This document shows positions 7,957 to 18,743 of a DNA stretch of 64,000 nucleotides, in pieces. The notes under the pieces were generated by a model, which did not search any database, was not told the origin of the DNA, and saw only the letters and a program-made list of their open reading frames with translations. This DNA comes from Streptomyces rubiginosohelvolus (GTDB lineage: Bacteria; Actinomycetota; Actinomycetes; Streptomycetales; Streptomycetaceae). A program made the position numbers and the translations under genes. The DNA lies in assembly GCF_014649875.1 (NCBI RefSeq), contig NZ_BMTW01000003.1, forward strand, positions 310,001 to 374,000. The letters are read 5' to 3'. Every line of letters begins with the position of its first letter. Within the stretch, counting starts at the first letter, position 1.

Positions 7957-8855
7957 TGCTCTTCGAATTCCTCAACCCTCCGTTCATGCAGCGGGCGCTC
8001 ATCGCGGCCGTGCTGGTCGGGATCACCGCGCCCGCCATCGGCATCTACCTGGTGCAGCGGCGCCAGGCCCTGATGGGCGACGGCATCGGGCACATCGCGA
8101 TGACCGGCGTCGGCCTCGGCTTCCTGCTCTCCACCAGCCCCGTGTGGATGGCGACCGCCGTCGCGGTGGCCGGCGCCGTCGTGATGGAGCTGATCCGCTG
8201 GTACGGACACACGCGCGGCGACCTCGCCCTGGCGATGCTGTTCTACGGCGGCATGGCGGGCGGGGTCATGCTGATCAACCTGTCCGACACCGGCTCCAAC
8301 GCCAATCTGACCTCGTACCTCTTCGGCTCGCTCGCCACCGTCTCCGAGTCGGACGTCGTCGCGATCTGCGTCCTGGCGGCCTTCGTCGTGCTGGTCACGG
8401 TGGGGCTGCGGAGGCAGCTGTTCGCGGTCAGCCAGGACGAGGAGTTCGCCCGGGTCTCCGGGCTGCCCGTCCGGGTGCTGAACCTGCTGGTAGCGGTGAC
8501 CGCGGCCGTGACCGTGACCGTCGCGATGCGGGTCGTCGGGCTGCTGCTGGTCAGCGCGCTGATGGTGGTGCCGGTGGCGGCCGCCCAGCAGATCACCAAG
8601 TCCTTCAAGGTCACGTTCGTGCTGTCCGTGGTGATCGGCACCGCCGTCACCCTCACCGGCACGGTGACCTCGTACTACCAGGACGTTCCGCCCGGCGCGA
8701 CGATCGTGCTGCTCGCCATCGCGGTGTTCGTCGCGCTGACCGCGCTCGCCGCTCCGCTCGCGCGGAGGCGCGCCCGGGCGAGCGAGGCGAAGGGTGCCGA
8801 GTGCACCCTGGAAGTACCACCCGCCCGGCGGGGCGCGGACGACGTGCGCGTTTGA
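7956..8855 (+). CDS. znuB: Zinc ABC transporter permease (ABC-3 family)
   Basis: A 299-residue integral membrane protein with about eight hydrophobic segments, of the metal-specific ABC-3 permease family. Features include FMQRALIAAVLVGITAPAIG at the N-terminus, QRRQALMGDGIGHIAMTGVG, and the late segment VVGLLLVSALMVVPVAAAQQ, which is the cytoplasmic loop region contacting the ATPase. It overlaps the ATPase gene by one base. The gene ends 65 bp before zur. Confidence 0.92.
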   Translation: MLFEFLNPPFMQRALIAAVLVGITAPAIGIYLVQRRQALMGDGIGHIAMTGVGLGFLLSTSPVWMATAVAVAGAVVMELIRWYGHTRGDLALAMLFYGGMAGGVMLINLSDTGSNANLTSYLFGSLATVSESDVVAICVLAAFVVLVTVGLRRQLFAVSQDEEFARVSGLPVRVLNLLVAVTAAVTVTVAMRVVGLLLVSALMVVPVAAAQQITKSFKVTFVLSVVIGTAVTLTGTVTSYYQDVPPGATIVLLAIAVFVALTALAAPLARRRARASEAKGAECTLEVPPARRGADDVRV

Positions 8856-8920
8856 GTACGGCGCCCGGTCGGGCTGGCACAATGGCCCGACACATGTACG
8901 GGCGACACGAGGAGGCACCT

Positions 8921-9355
8921 GTGGCCACGGCGCCGATCAGTGGCACGAACGCAGCGCCGGTACGCGGCCGGTCCACCCGGCAGCGGGCGGCGGTGGCGGC
9001 GGCGCTCGACGAGGTCGACGAGTTCCGCAGCGCCCAGGAGCTGCACGACGTCCTGAAACACCGCGGCGACTCCGTGGGCCTCACGACGGTCTACCGGACC
9101 TTGCAGTCCCTCGCCGACGCCGGTGAGGTCGACGTCCTGCGCACCACCGAGGGCGAGGCCGTCTACCGGCGGTGCTCGACCGGCGACCATCACCACCACC
9201 TGGTCTGCCGGCTCTGCGGCAAGGCCGTGGAGGTCGAGGGCCCGGCCGTCGAGCAGTGGGCCGAGATGATCGCCGCCCAGCACGGCTATGTGAACGTCGC
9301 GCACACCGTCGAGATCTTCGGTACGTGCGCGGAGTGCGCCGAGAAGAAGGCGTAA
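8921..9355 (+). CDS. zur: Zinc uptake regulator Zur (Fur family)
   Basis: A 144-residue Fur-family repressor that binds Zur boxes when zinc-loaded. The N-terminal winged helix (RSTRQRAAVAAALDEVDEFR, recognition part near LTTVYRTLQSLADAGEVD) is followed by a dimerisation domain with metal sites: HHHH, CRLCGK and CAEC, i.e. two C-x2-C pairs for structural zinc. GTG at 8921 follows GAGGAGG at 8909-8915. It is last in the operon whose promoter carries two Zur boxes, so negative autoregulation is likely. Confidence 0.93.
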   Translation: MATAPISGTNAAPVRGRSTRQRAAVAAALDEVDEFRSAQELHDVLKHRGDSVGLTTVYRTLQSLADAGEVDVLRTTEGEAVYRRCSTGDHHHHLVCRLCGKAVEVEGPAVEQWAEMIAAQHGYVNVAHTVEIFGTCAECAEKKA

Positions 9356-9366
9356 CGGACGGACGA

Positions 9367-9410
9367 GAGAGGGGCGGGCCCGGTGCACACGCACCGGGCC
9401 CGCCCCTCTC
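9367..9410. terminator. Bidirectional terminator between zur and uppS
   Basis: Perfect 20-bp arms beginning GAGAGGGGCGGG around an ACAC loop, centred between the convergent zur and uppS stop codons. Very GC-rich stem without a T run. Confidence 0.85.
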
Positions 9411-9411
9411 G

Positions 9412-9437
9412 CCGTGCTCACTTCTCCGTGCTCACTT
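9412..9437. repeat. Tandem 12-bp duplication at the uppS stop codon
   Basis: CCGTGCTCACTT occurs at 9412-9423 and again at 9426-9437, a 14-nt period. The second copy contains the uppS stop codon (9432-9434 on the minus strand). Confidence 0.7.
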
Positions 9438-10247
9438 GGCGGCTTCCGCCTCCTGCGCCCCGCCGAAGCGGCGGTCGCGCTGGGCGTACTCCAGGCAGGC
9501 CCGCCACAGATCCCGGCGGTCGAAATCCGGCCAAAGAACGTCCTGGAAAACCATCTCGGCGTAGGCGCTCTGCCAGATCAGGTAGTTCGAGGTGCGCTGC
9601 TCGCCGCTGGGGCGCACGAAGAGGTCCACGTCCGGCATGTCCGGGTAGTACGTGTACTTCGCGAAGGTCTTCTCGTTCACCTTGGACGGGTCGAGCTTCC
9701 CGGCCGCCACGTCACGGGCGATAGCCTGCGCGGCGTCCGCGATCTCGGCGCGACCGCCGTAGTTGACGCAGAAGTAGAGCGTCATCTTGTCGTTGTCCTT
9801 GGTCTGCTCCTGGGCGACCTGGAGCTCCTGGACGACGGACTTCCACAGCTTGGGCATGCGGCCCACCCAGCGGATGCGGATGCCGAGCTCGTCCATCTCG
9901 TCGCGGCGGCGGCGGATCACGTCGCGGTTGAAGTTCATCAGGAACTTCACCTCGTCCGGCGAGCGCTTCCAGTTCTCCGTGGAGAAGGCGTAGAGCGAGA
10001 GGTTCTTCACGCCCATCTCGATACAGCCCTTGAGGACGTCCATGACGACGCCCTCACCGACCTTGTGGCCCTCGGTACGGGGCAGGCCCCGCTCCTTCGC
10101 CCAGCGGCCGTTGCCGTCCATCACGACGGCGACGTGCTGGGGCACCAGCTCGCCGGGGATCTTCGGCGGCACCGCGCCCGAGGGGTGCGGCTCGGGGGTC
10201 TTGTACGTGCGCCGGTTACGGCCGCCGAGGATCCCGCGTACTGCCAT
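9432..10247 (-). CDS. uppS: Isoprenyl transferase (undecaprenyl diphosphate synthase family)
   Basis: A cis-prenyltransferase that condenses isopentenyl diphosphate onto an allylic primer to make the long-chain polyprenyl diphosphate carrier for peptidoglycan and wall polymers. The 271-residue protein shows the signature [20 protein letters not shown] near residues 38-57 (catalytic Asp and substrate-binding Gly-Asn-Gly-Arg-Trp), TEGHKVGEG, the [11 protein letters not shown] motif, and the C-terminal [19 protein letters not shown]. Upstream and co-oriented is recO, 62 bp away. A 12-bp direct repeat overlaps the stop codon. Confidence 0.95.
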   Translation of the reverse strand: MAVRGILGGRNRRTYKTPEPHPSGAVPPKIPGELVPQHVAVVMDGNGRWAKERGLPRTEGHKVGEGVVMDVLKGCIEMGVKNLSLYAFSTENWKRSPDEVKFLMNFNRDVIRRRRDEMDELGIRIRWVGRMPKLWKSVVQELQVAQEQTKDNDKMTLYFCVNYGGRAEIADAAQAIARDVAAGKLDPSKVNEKTFAKYTYYPDMPDVDLFVRPSGEQRTSNYLIWQSAYAEMVFQDVLWPDFDRRDLWRACLEYAQRDRRFGGAQEAEAAK

Positions 10248-10267
10248 GTGCTTCTCAGTCTCCCTGT

Positions 10268-10331
10268 GTCACTTCTCCACGCACCGCGCCGTCTGCCCGA
10301 CGCACCGCGTCACTTCTCTACGTACCGCAGC
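10268..10331. repeat. Duplicated recO 3' end including the stop codon
   Basis: A 23-nt sequence at 10309-10331 covering the last RecO codons and stop recurs at 10268-10290 with four differences. On the minus strand the true end reads R-Y-V-E-K-stop and the downstream copy R-C-V-E-K-stop. Period 41 nt. Confidence 0.75.
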
Positions 10332-11056
10332 GAGCGCAGGCCGCGCTCCAGATGCCAGTGCAGATAGGCGGACACCAGCCCGCTCCCCTCCCTGACATGA
10401 CGCGCCTCGCACGCGTCCGCCGTCGCCCAGTCGCCGCTGAGCAGTGCGCTCAGCAGTTCGAGGGCCTGTGCCGAGGGTACGACGCTGCCGGGCACCCGGC
10501 AGTCACCGCATATGACGCCCCCCGCCGCGACGGAGAAGAACCGGTTCGGACCGGGCATTCCGCACTTGGCGCAGTCCTCGAAGCTGGGCGCGTACCCGTT
10601 GACCGCGAGCGAGCGCAGCAGGAACGCGTCCAGGATCAGATGGGGGGCGTGCTCGCCCCGGGCGAGGGTGCGCAGGCCGCCGACGAGCAGCAGATACTGC
10701 TGGACGGCCGGTTCGCCCTCGTGGTCGGTGAACCGCTCGGCGGTCTCCAGCATCGCGGTGCCCGCGGTGTAGCGGGCGTAGTCGGCGACGATCCCGCCGC
10801 CGTACGGGGCGATCGTCTCGCTCTGGGTGCAGAGCGGCAGCCCGCGGCCGACCAGCTCGCTGCCGCGCGCGAAGAACTGCACGTCGACGTGGGAGAAGGG
10901 CTCCAGGCGGGCGCCGAACTTGGACTTGGTGCGGCGCACCCCGCGGGCGACGGCGCGGACCCGGCCGTGGCCACGGGTCAGGATCGTGATGATCCGGTCG
11001 GCCTCGCCCAGTTTCTGCGTACGCAGCACGATGCCGTCGTCCCGGAACAAGCTCAT
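10310..11056 (-). CDS. recO: DNA repair protein RecO
   Basis: Helps RecR load RecA onto SSB-coated single-stranded DNA in the RecFOR pathway. The 248-residue protein has an N-terminal OB-fold (MSLFRDDGIVLRTQKLGEAD), a helical core, and a zinc site C-x2-C...C-x2-C (CAKCGMP ... CGDCRVPG). ATG at 11056 is preferred, since MSLFRDD is the conserved family start. An AraC gene follows upstream on the same strand, 40 bp away but functionally unrelated. The 3' end is duplicated downstream. Confidence 0.94.
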   Translation of the reverse strand: MSLFRDDGIVLRTQKLGEADRIITILTRGHGRVRAVARGVRRTKSKFGARLEPFSHVDVQFFARGSELVGRGLPLCTQSETIAPYGGGIVADYARYTAGTAMLETAERFTDHEGEPAVQQYLLLVGGLRTLARGEHAPHLILDAFLLRSLAVNGYAPSFEDCAKCGMPGPNRFFSVAAGGVICGDCRVPGSVVPSAQALELLSALLSGDWATADACEARHVREGSGLVSAYLHWHLERGLRSLRYVEK

Positions 11057-11096
11057 GGGCCCATTGTCGCCCACCGGGGACGGCCTGCGGGAGCCT

Positions 11097-11810
11097 CTAC
11101 CCGCGGTAGCTGCCGGGGGTGCGGCCCATGACGCGGGTGAACGTGTCGATGAAGGCGCTGGGGGTGGCCCAGCCACACGTGTGTGCCGCCTGTGTCACGG
11201 TCGCTCCCTCACTCAGTTCGATCATCGCCTGGAAGATCCGGGCGTTGGTGCGCCACTGGGGATAGGTTCCGCCGAACTCCGCGCGGAAGAGCCGTCCCAG
11301 CTGCCGCTCGCCCACGCCGACGCGTCCGGCCAGCCAGGTGAGGGTCCGGGGCTGGGACAGATCCCTCAGTACGAGGCCGCATGCGGCGGCCAGGCGGGGG
11401 TCGCGGGCCGTGGGGAGCTGCAGGGCGGTGATGTCGGCACGCAGCAGCCGGTCGTTGATCACACCGAGCAGCCGGCGCCGCTCGGCAGGTGCGAGGCCGG
11501 GCTCGGTGCAGGCGATCAGCAGTTCGCGCAGGAGTGGGCCCACCGCGATGACCGTCGGCGTCGTGTAGGGGAGCGTTGTCCGGCCGGTGGGGAACATCAG
11601 GGTGTGCACCGTCGTATGCCCGTGGACACGGTGTTCGTGCCAGGTGCGCGCGGGAATCCAGACCGCGCGCTGGGCGCCGGCCACCCAGGCGCCGTGATCG
11701 GTGCGTACGGCCAGGATGCCGTCGCTGACGTACACCAGCTGATGCTCTTCGTGCTGGTGCCGCTCGATGTACTCGCCGGGCAGATGACCGTGTCGGATAT
11801 ACGACATCAC
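11097..11810 (-). CDS. AraC-family regulator with N-terminal cupin
   Basis: A 237-residue transcription factor. Residues about 1-100 form a cupin-like effector domain (EYIERHQHEEHQLVYVSDGI, with HxHxEH). Residues about 135-237 carry two AraC helix-turn-helices (LTWLAGRVGVGERQLGRLFR and ATVTQAAHTCGWATPSAFID, then FTRVMGRTPGSYRG). It is divergent from the MFS gene at 11851 with only 40 bp between starts, so it most likely controls that exporter and itself. The ligand is unknown. The pair interrupts an otherwise core-like gene order, which suggests acquisition. Confidence 0.88.
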   Translation of the reverse strand: MMSYIRHGHLPGEYIERHQHEEHQLVYVSDGILAVRTDHGAWVAGAQRAVWIPARTWHEHRVHGHTTVHTLMFPTGRTTLPYTTPTVIAVGPLLRELLIACTEPGLAPAERRRLLGVINDRLLRADITALQLPTARDPRLAAACGLVLRDLSQPRTLTWLAGRVGVGERQLGRLFRAEFGGTYPQWRTNARIFQAMIELSEGATVTQAAHTCGWATPSAFIDTFTRVMGRTPGSYRG

Positions 11811-11850
11811 CCGTCAGAATATCGGAAGCCGTCATCGGGGTGGGCGGCCG

Positions 11851-13236
11851 ATGGTGGATCTTGTGAGCCATCCTCCGCAGATACCCCCTCCGCCGGCAGA
11901 TTCCGAGCCCGTGTCCTCCGCCTCCGCCGCCGGCGCCTCGCACGGGGCGGATCCCGGCGACGCGCCTCCGCGCGGCCGTACCCGTCCCGTCGGCCGTGTC
12001 CGGACCCTGCTGTCGCGCAGCGTGGCGGACACCCGGCCACTGTCCCTACCAGTCTTCCGGCGCACCTTCGTCGGGCAGAGCGTGTCCGTGATCGGCCTCA
12101 TGGCTTCCTCGGTCGCCGTCCCCGTCGAGTTGTACGCGCTGACGCACTCCTCCGCGGTGGTGGGCGTCAGCGGACTCGCCGCGCTGCTGCCGACCGTGGT
12201 CTTCGGCCTCTACGGCGGAGCGGTCGCCGACGCGGTGGATCGCCGGAAGCTGTATCTCGGGTCGTGCTGGCTCACCTGGATCGTTTCTCTGGCCTTGATG
12301 CTGCAGAGCCTGCTCCACGTGCGGTCGCCCGCGCTGATCCTCGTCCTGGTCGCTGTCCAGTCCGGCGGGTTCGCCGTCTCCTCATCGGTCCGCGGCGCCA
12401 TCGTGCCCCGGCTGGTACCCACAGGCCAGATCTCCGCCGCGAACGGTCTCCTCTACAGCGTCGGCAACCTCGGACAAGTACTCGGCCCTCTCCTCGCCGG
12501 TGTGCTGCTCGGCCTTCCCGGTGGGTTCGCCCTCGTCTACGGAGCCGACGCCGTACTCTTCACCGTCGCCCTCTACGCGGCCTTCCGGCTGCCCCGCCTC
12601 CCCTCCCCCTCCTGCGGATCCGCCGGCTTTCCCGGCCTGCGCTCGGTGGCGGACGGCCTGCTGTTCATCAGCCGTCATCCCGTGCTGATCATGTCTTTCC
12701 TCGTCGACATCGCCGCCATGGTGCTGGCCGCGCCCGAGGCCCTTTTCCCTCAAGCCGCGGCCGAACGGTTCCACGGCGGGGTGGGCCCGCTGTACTCCGC
12801 GATCGCGGCCGGAGCGCTTGTCGCCGGACTCTTCAGCGGCTGGATCGGCCGCGTCCGGCGCCAGGGCGTCGCCCTGACCGCGGCCGTGATCGTGTGGGCC
12901 ACGGCCATCGCCGCCGCCGGACTGACCCGCACCCTGTGGGCCGCGATCGCCCTGCTGGCCCTCGCCGGCGCCGCGGACCTGGTCAGCGCCGTCTACCGGC
13001 AGACCATCCTCCAGTCCTACGTGCCCGACCACCTCCGCGGCCGCCTCCAGGGCGTCCACACCGTCGTCGTCGCGGGCGGGCCGAGACTGGGTGACCTGCG
13101 CGCCGGGACGATGGCCGCCGTCATTCCTCTCACCCTCGCCTGGTCGGCCTCCGCCTTCGTCTGCGCCGCCCTCGTCCTCGCGGCCGCCCTGGCCGTACGC
13201 CCGTTCTGGCGCTACCGGGCCGGGACTGCCGGCTGA
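11851..13236 (+). CDS. MFS transporter (EntS/Bcr-like exporter)
   Basis: A 461-residue major facilitator with a long hydrophilic Pro/Ser/Ala-rich N-terminus (about 65 residues) before the first membrane segment (FVGQSVSVIGLMASSVAVPV). The loop 2-3 motif reads GGAVADAVDRRKLYLGS, and about 12 segments follow. The pattern resembles the EntS-like drug or siderophore efflux group. GTG/ATG choices exist near the start, and ATG at 11851 is the first after the divergent promoter. The AraC-type gene on the other strand is its probable regulator. Substrate unknown. Confidence 0.85.
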   Translation: MVDLVSHPPQIPPPPADSEPVSSASAAGASHGADPGDAPPRGRTRPVGRVRTLLSRSVADTRPLSLPVFRRTFVGQSVSVIGLMASSVAVPVELYALTHSSAVVGVSGLAALLPTVVFGLYGGAVADAVDRRKLYLGSCWLTWIVSLALMLQSLLHVRSPALILVLVAVQSGGFAVSSSVRGAIVPRLVPTGQISAANGLLYSVGNLGQVLGPLLAGVLLGLPGGFALVYGADAVLFTVALYAAFRLPRLPSPSCGSAGFPGLRSVADGLLFISRHPVLIMSFLVDIAAMVLAAPEALFPQAAAERFHGGVGPLYSAIAAGALVAGLFSGWIGRVRRQGVALTAAVIVWATAIAAAGLTRTLWAAIALLALAGAADLVSAVYRQTILQSYVPDHLRGRLQGVHTVVVAGGPRLGDLRAGTMAAVIPLTLAWSASAFVCAALVLAAALAVRPFWRYRAGTAG

Positions 13237-13260
13237 TTCGGGCCCACGAACGGCGTTGAG

Positions 13261-13300
13261 TTCCTGCGAACGCTGAACTGAGTCGACTTCCTGCGAACGC
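13261..13300. repeat. 13-bp direct repeat next to a stop codon
   Basis: TTCCTGCGAACGC is present exactly at 13261-13273 and 13288-13300. The second copy directly abuts the TerB-like gene's stop codon (13301-13303). This is the gap between the convergent MFS and TerB-like genes; no terminator hairpin is obvious here. Confidence 0.6.
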
Positions 13301-14005
13301 CTACGACGGCGTACGGGCCGCCTCGGCCAGCACCCGCGCGGTCTCCTCGGCGGGGATGCCGAGGGCGCTGCCGACCGTCGTCAGGACCTGGCGCTCGGCG
13401 GCGCAGTAGGGGCCGTCGGCCAGGGCGATCCGGGCGCCCTGGAGGAGGACGGACGCGCGGCCGGCGGTGGCCAGGTGCGGGGCGAGCGGGGCCAGCACCT
13501 CGTGCAGCTCGATGGCGAGGGTGGGGCCGCAGGCCTCGGCGGCCGGGTCGGTGCCGGAGCCGCGGCCGGTGTCGGCGGCCAGCACCTCGACGACCGTGAA
13601 CAGCTGCTCCTGGGTGCAGTCGTCGAGCCCGGCGTCGCGCACGGTGGCGACGGCGGCCTCCAGGACCGTGCGGGAGGTGGTGCCCCCGGCGGCGAGGACG
13701 GCCAGGGTGACGGTGTGGACGGCCTCGCGGAGCATCGCGGAGAACCGGGTCGTGGTGGGGTGCTCCAGCGCATCGGGGGCGTGGTGGGCCAGGCAGGCGG
13801 CGCACTCGACGACGGGCTCGGCCTCCCCCCGGCGGACCAGCGGGACCCCGAGGACGGTGAGGCGGCGGCGGCCGGTGAGCCGGCGGTAGTTGCGGTCTCC
13901 CCCGCAGCCGGGGCAGAAGAAGGCGCCGTCGCCGACGGTGTCCCAGACGGTGCGAACGCCGCAGAGGACCGGCCTCAGAGCGCGTTGTCCTTTGGCTGAC
14001 CGCAC
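13301..14005 (-). CDS. TerB-like protein with N-terminal zinc ribbon
   Basis: A 234-residue cytoplasmic protein. The N-terminus has two Cys pairs (FFCPGCGGDRNYRRL and VECAACLAHH) forming a probable zinc ribbon. The helical C-terminal two-thirds (TLAVLAAGGTTSRTVLEAAV, LDDCTQEQLFTVVEVLAAD, ALGIPAEETARVLAEA) fits the TerB/DjlA-type tellurite-resistance fold. GTG at 14005 follows GGAGG at a normal distance on the minus strand, so I use it rather than the upstream in-frame ATG. TerB domains occur in stress and envelope contexts; the role here is unknown. Confidence 0.75.
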   Translation of the reverse strand: MRSAKGQRALRPVLCGVRTVWDTVGDGAFFCPGCGGDRNYRRLTGRRRLTVLGVPLVRRGEAEPVVECAACLAHHAPDALEHPTTTRFSAMLREAVHTVTLAVLAAGGTTSRTVLEAAVATVRDAGLDDCTQEQLFTVVEVLAADTGRGSGTDPAAEACGPTLAIELHEVLAPLAPHLATAGRASVLLQGARIALADGPYCAAERQVLTTVGSALGIPAEETARVLAEAARTPS

Positions 14006-14169
14006 GTCGCACACCTCCGTAACGCTCCGGCAACACTGCCGTGTGTTGGACGTGATGTTAGCCACATTCGCGAGGGGGCGTCAGCCTCTTGGACGTCACA
14101 ACTCCCGGATATGGCCGAACCCCGACCTCCCGGGGCGGGCGGTCGGGGTCCGGAACGAGCCGTTCGGCG

Positions 14170-16032
<1,863 letters not shown>

Positions 16033-16038
16033 CTACGA

Positions 16039-16086
16039 CTACAGGCCCTCGCCGCGGCAGCTAAGAAGAAGCAGCCCGAAACGCAT
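16039..16086 (-). CDS. leuL: leuA leader peptide (four consecutive Leu codons)
   Basis: Fifteen codons reading MRFGLLLLSCRGEGL, using CTG-CTT-CTT-CTT for the Leu run, with the stop at 16039-16041 and 84 nt to the leuA ATG. The rarely used CTT codon appears three times in a row. Such leaders are known upstream of actinobacterial leuA genes. The downstream leader lacks a T-run terminator, so control may be at translation or by a pseudoknot rather than by classic termination; this part is inference. Confidence 0.85.
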   Translation of the reverse strand: MRFGLLLLSCRGEGL

Positions 16087-16244
16087 GATGCGACGAGCGT
16101 AACCGAGTGTGGCCCGTGGTGTCGGTCCGTATCAGTATGCGGGACCGAGCATCGATGACGGGTAAACAGTGACTCATCACTCCATTTCGTCAATCATCGT
16201 CGCAACCAGTGACAGCGCAGTGACGGAGTGCCACAGTCGTTTAC

Positions 16245-17321
16245 ATGCACCTTCGAACCGACGGCGAGCTCAACCCCGTCTTCTGCACCATCGTTCCGCC
16301 CCACGTCCTCGATCACCTCTCCCGGTCCGCCGACGCGCGGCTCGCGGACCCGGCCCGCCGCACCCTGGCGGCCGACGCCCTGCGCCGTGACCGCCGCCGG
16401 ATCACCGCGCTCGCCGCGACACCGACCCGGCACACCGCCGGCGCGGTGCCCAGCAAGCCGCAGCGGCTCCTGTACGACTGCGAGACGGGCACCACCCTGC
16501 CCGGCGTCAAGGTCCGCGAGGAGGGCGACAAGCCCACCTCCGACGCCAGCGTCAACCGCGCGTACGCCGGGCTCGGCGCCACCTTCGAGCTGCTGCTCTC
16601 GGCGTACGGGCGCAGCTCGATCGACGGCAAGGGCCTCCCGCTGATCGGCTCCGTGCACTACGGCCAGGAGTACAACAACGCGTTCTTCGACGGCGAGCAG
16701 ATGGTCTTCGGGGACGGCGACGGCGAGATCTTCCTCGACTTCACGGTCGCGGTGGACGTGATCGCCCACGAACTGGCCCACGGCCTCACCCAGTACACCG
16801 CCAACCTGCGCTACGAGGGCCAGTCGGGCGCGCTCAACGAGTCCGTGTCCGACGTGATCGGCTCCCTGGTCAAGCAGTACTCGCTGGGCCAGAGCGCCGA
16901 GCAGGCCGACTGGCTGATCGGCGCCGGGCTGCTCGCGCCCCGGGTCAGCGGGGACGCGCTGCGCTCGATGAAGGCCCCGGGCACGGCGTACGACGACGAC
17001 GTCCTCGGCAAGGACCCGCAGCCGGGCTCCATGGACGACTACATCGAGACGGAGGAGGACAACGGCGGTGTCCACCTCAACTCCGGCATCCCCAACCGCG
17101 CGTTCTACCTCCTGGCCACCGCGCTGGGCGGGAATTCCTGGGAGCGCGCCGGGCAGATCTGGTTCGACGTGCTGACCGGCGGCGAGCTGACGGCGAACGC
17201 GGACTTCGCGGAGTTCGCCCGGCTGACGGTCGCGGCGGCGGGCGCCCGCTTCGGCGAGGCGGACGAGCGGGAGGCGGTCCTCAAGGCCTGGTCGGAGGTG
17301 GGCGTTCCCACCCGGGCGTGA
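16245..17321 (+). CDS. M4-family metallopeptidase, protealysin type
   Basis: A 358-residue thermolysin-fold zinc protease. HEXXH is at H175-E176-L-A-H179 (VIAHELAHGL) and the third ligand, E199, is in NESVSD. The calcium and substrate regions are recognisable (DNGGVHLNSGIPNRAFYLLA). There is no signal peptide. The short N-terminal region with IVPPHVLDHL matches the PPxxL-type propeptide of protealysins, so the enzyme is probably made as an intracellular precursor. The emfourin-like gene 70 bp downstream would be its inhibitor. Promoter elements are not clear in the space shared with the leuA leader. Confidence 0.93.
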   Translation: MHLRTDGELNPVFCTIVPPHVLDHLSRSADARLADPARRTLAADALRRDRRRITALAATPTRHTAGAVPSKPQRLLYDCETGTTLPGVKVREEGDKPTSDASVNRAYAGLGATFELLLSAYGRSSIDGKGLPLIGSVHYGQEYNNAFFDGEQMVFGDGDGEIFLDFTVAVDVIAHELAHGLTQYTANLRYEGQSGALNESVSDVIGSLVKQYSLGQSAEQADWLIGAGLLAPRVSGDALRSMKAPGTAYDDDVLGKDPQPGSMDDYIETEEDNGGVHLNSGIPNRAFYLLATALGGNSWERAGQIWFDVLTGGELTANADFAEFARLTVAAAGARFGEADEREAVLKAWSEVGVPTRA

Positions 17322-17391
17322 CCCGGACCGTCGCAGGCCCGACCGGCGGGCGGGGTTGAGTGCCCGTCCGGCCCCCGATAGACAGGACCCC

Positions 17392-17658
17392 ATGCGCATT
17401 CAGGTCAGCCGGACCGGCGGCTTCGCCGGCATCGCCCGCCGCCATGAGGTCGACACGGAGGGCCGGGCGGACGCCGCGGAGTGGCGGTCCCTCGCCGAGG
17501 AGGCGCTCGGCGCGGCGCGGGACACCCCGTCGGCCGGGGTGCCGGACGGCTTCCGGTACGCGATCACGGTCGACGGCCGCACCGTGTACTGCGCTGACCC
17601 CGATCTGACCGGGGCGCAGCGCACGCTGATCTCACGCGTCCTGAAGGAGGGCGCGTGA
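17392..17658 (+). CDS. Emfourin-like protealysin inhibitor
   Basis: An 88-residue protein beginning MRIQVSRTGGFAGIARRHEV, matching the emfourin family, in which the N-terminal strand and the Gly-Gly-Phe-Ala-Gly segment are conserved. Emfourins are small proteins encoded beside protealysin-like M4 peptidases and inhibit them. ATG at 17392 is the conserved family start; the upstream in-frame ATG gives only extra Pro/Arg-rich residues. It is in line with the protease gene (70-bp gap), so co-transcription is likely. Inhibition of this particular protease is inferred from the pairing. Confidence 0.85.
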   Translation: MRIQVSRTGGFAGIARRHEVDTEGRADAAEWRSLAEEALGAARDTPSAGVPDGFRYAITVDGRTVYCADPDLTGAQRTLISRVLKEGA

Positions 17659-17683
17659 GATCGGCACCTGGGCACGCGAGGGG

Positions 17684-18649
17684 TCAGAACCCCAGCTTCC
17701 GCAGCTGCTTGGGATCGCGCTGCCAGTCCTTGGCGACCTTCACGTGCAGGTCCAGGAAGACCGGCGTGCCGAGCAGCGCCTCGATGTGCTTGCGGGACTT
17801 GGTGCCGACGTCCTTCAGCCGCTTGCCCTTCGGGCCGATGATGATGCCCTTCTGGCTGGGCCGCTCGATGTAGACGTTGGCGTGGATGTCCAGCAGCGGC
17901 CGGTCCGCCGGGCGGTCCTCGCGGGGCAGCATCTCCTCGACGACGACCGCGATGGAGTGCGGCAGCTCGTCCCGTACGCCTTCCAGCGCGGCCTCGCGGA
18001 TCAGCTCCGCGACCATGACCATCTCCGGCTCGTCGGTGAGGTCGCCCTCCGGGTAGAGCGGCGGGCTCTCGGGGAGCAGCGGGGCGATGAGGTCGGCCAG
18101 CAGGTCGACCTGCTTGTCGCCGACCGCCGACACCGGCACGATCTCGGCCCACTCGAAGCCCAGCTCCTCCGCGAGCGCGGAGACGGCGAGGAGCTGTTCG
18201 GCGAGCGCCTTGGACTCCACCAGGTCGGTCTTGGTGATGATGGCGATCTTGGGGGTCTTCTTGATCCCCGCGAGCTCCTTGACGATGTACTTGTCGCCGG
18301 GGCCGAGCTTCTGGTCGGCGGGCAGACAGAAGCCGATGACGTCGACCTCGGCCCAGGTGGTCCGCACGACGTCGTTGAGCCGCTCGCCCAGCAGGGTGCG
18401 CGGCTTGTGGAGGCCGGGGGTGTCGACCAGGATCAGCTGCGCGTCGTCACGGTGCACGATGCCGCGCACGGTGTGCCGGGTGGTCTGGGGGCGGTTGGAG
18501 GTGATCGCCACCTTCTGACCGACGAGAGCGTTCGTGAGGGTGGACTTGCCCGCGTTGGGGCGGCCCACGAAGCAGGCGAAGCCGGCCCGGTGGGGGGAGG
18601 TGGTCTCCGCTTGCGGGGCAGCGGATTCTTGGTTCGGTCGAGCGCTCAT
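17684..18649 (-). CDS. era: GTPase Era
   Basis: A 321-residue GTP-binding protein that acts in 16S rRNA 3'-end maturation and 30S assembly. G1 is GRPNAGKST (near residues 30-38), G3 DTPGLHKPR, G4 TKTD. The C-terminal KH domain has GPKGKRLKDVGTKSRKHIE. The start MSARPN at 18649 is preferred over ATG at 18658 because the N-terminal tail is variable. Its 3' end lies 25 bp from the convergent emfourin-like gene. Upstream is the degenerate cytidine deaminase. Confidence 0.95.
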   Translation of the reverse strand: MSARPNQESAAPQAETTSPHRAGFACFVGRPNAGKSTLTNALVGQKVAITSNRPQTTRHTVRGIVHRDDAQLILVDTPGLHKPRTLLGERLNDVVRTTWAEVDVIGFCLPADQKLGPGDKYIVKELAGIKKTPKIAIITKTDLVESKALAEQLLAVSALAEELGFEWAEIVPVSAVGDKQVDLLADLIAPLLPESPPLYPEGDLTDEPEMVMVAELIREAALEGVRDELPHSIAVVVEEMLPREDRPADRPLLDIHANVYIERPSQKGIIIGPKGKRLKDVGTKSRKHIEALLGTPVFLDLHVKVAKDWQRDPKQLRKLGF

Positions 18650-18743
18650 GGCGACCATTCTCCCCGATCCCGGCGGCGCTCTCGTACAGCGGTACGCCGG
18701 AACGCGCCGGAGCGCCGGGAGGAACGGCCGCCGGAGCGGTCGC

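Noticed and set aside
11097..13236. Integrated mobile element carrying the AraC/MFS pair
   Set aside because: The pair interrupts a core-like order, but no integrase, terminal repeat or tRNA attachment site is present.
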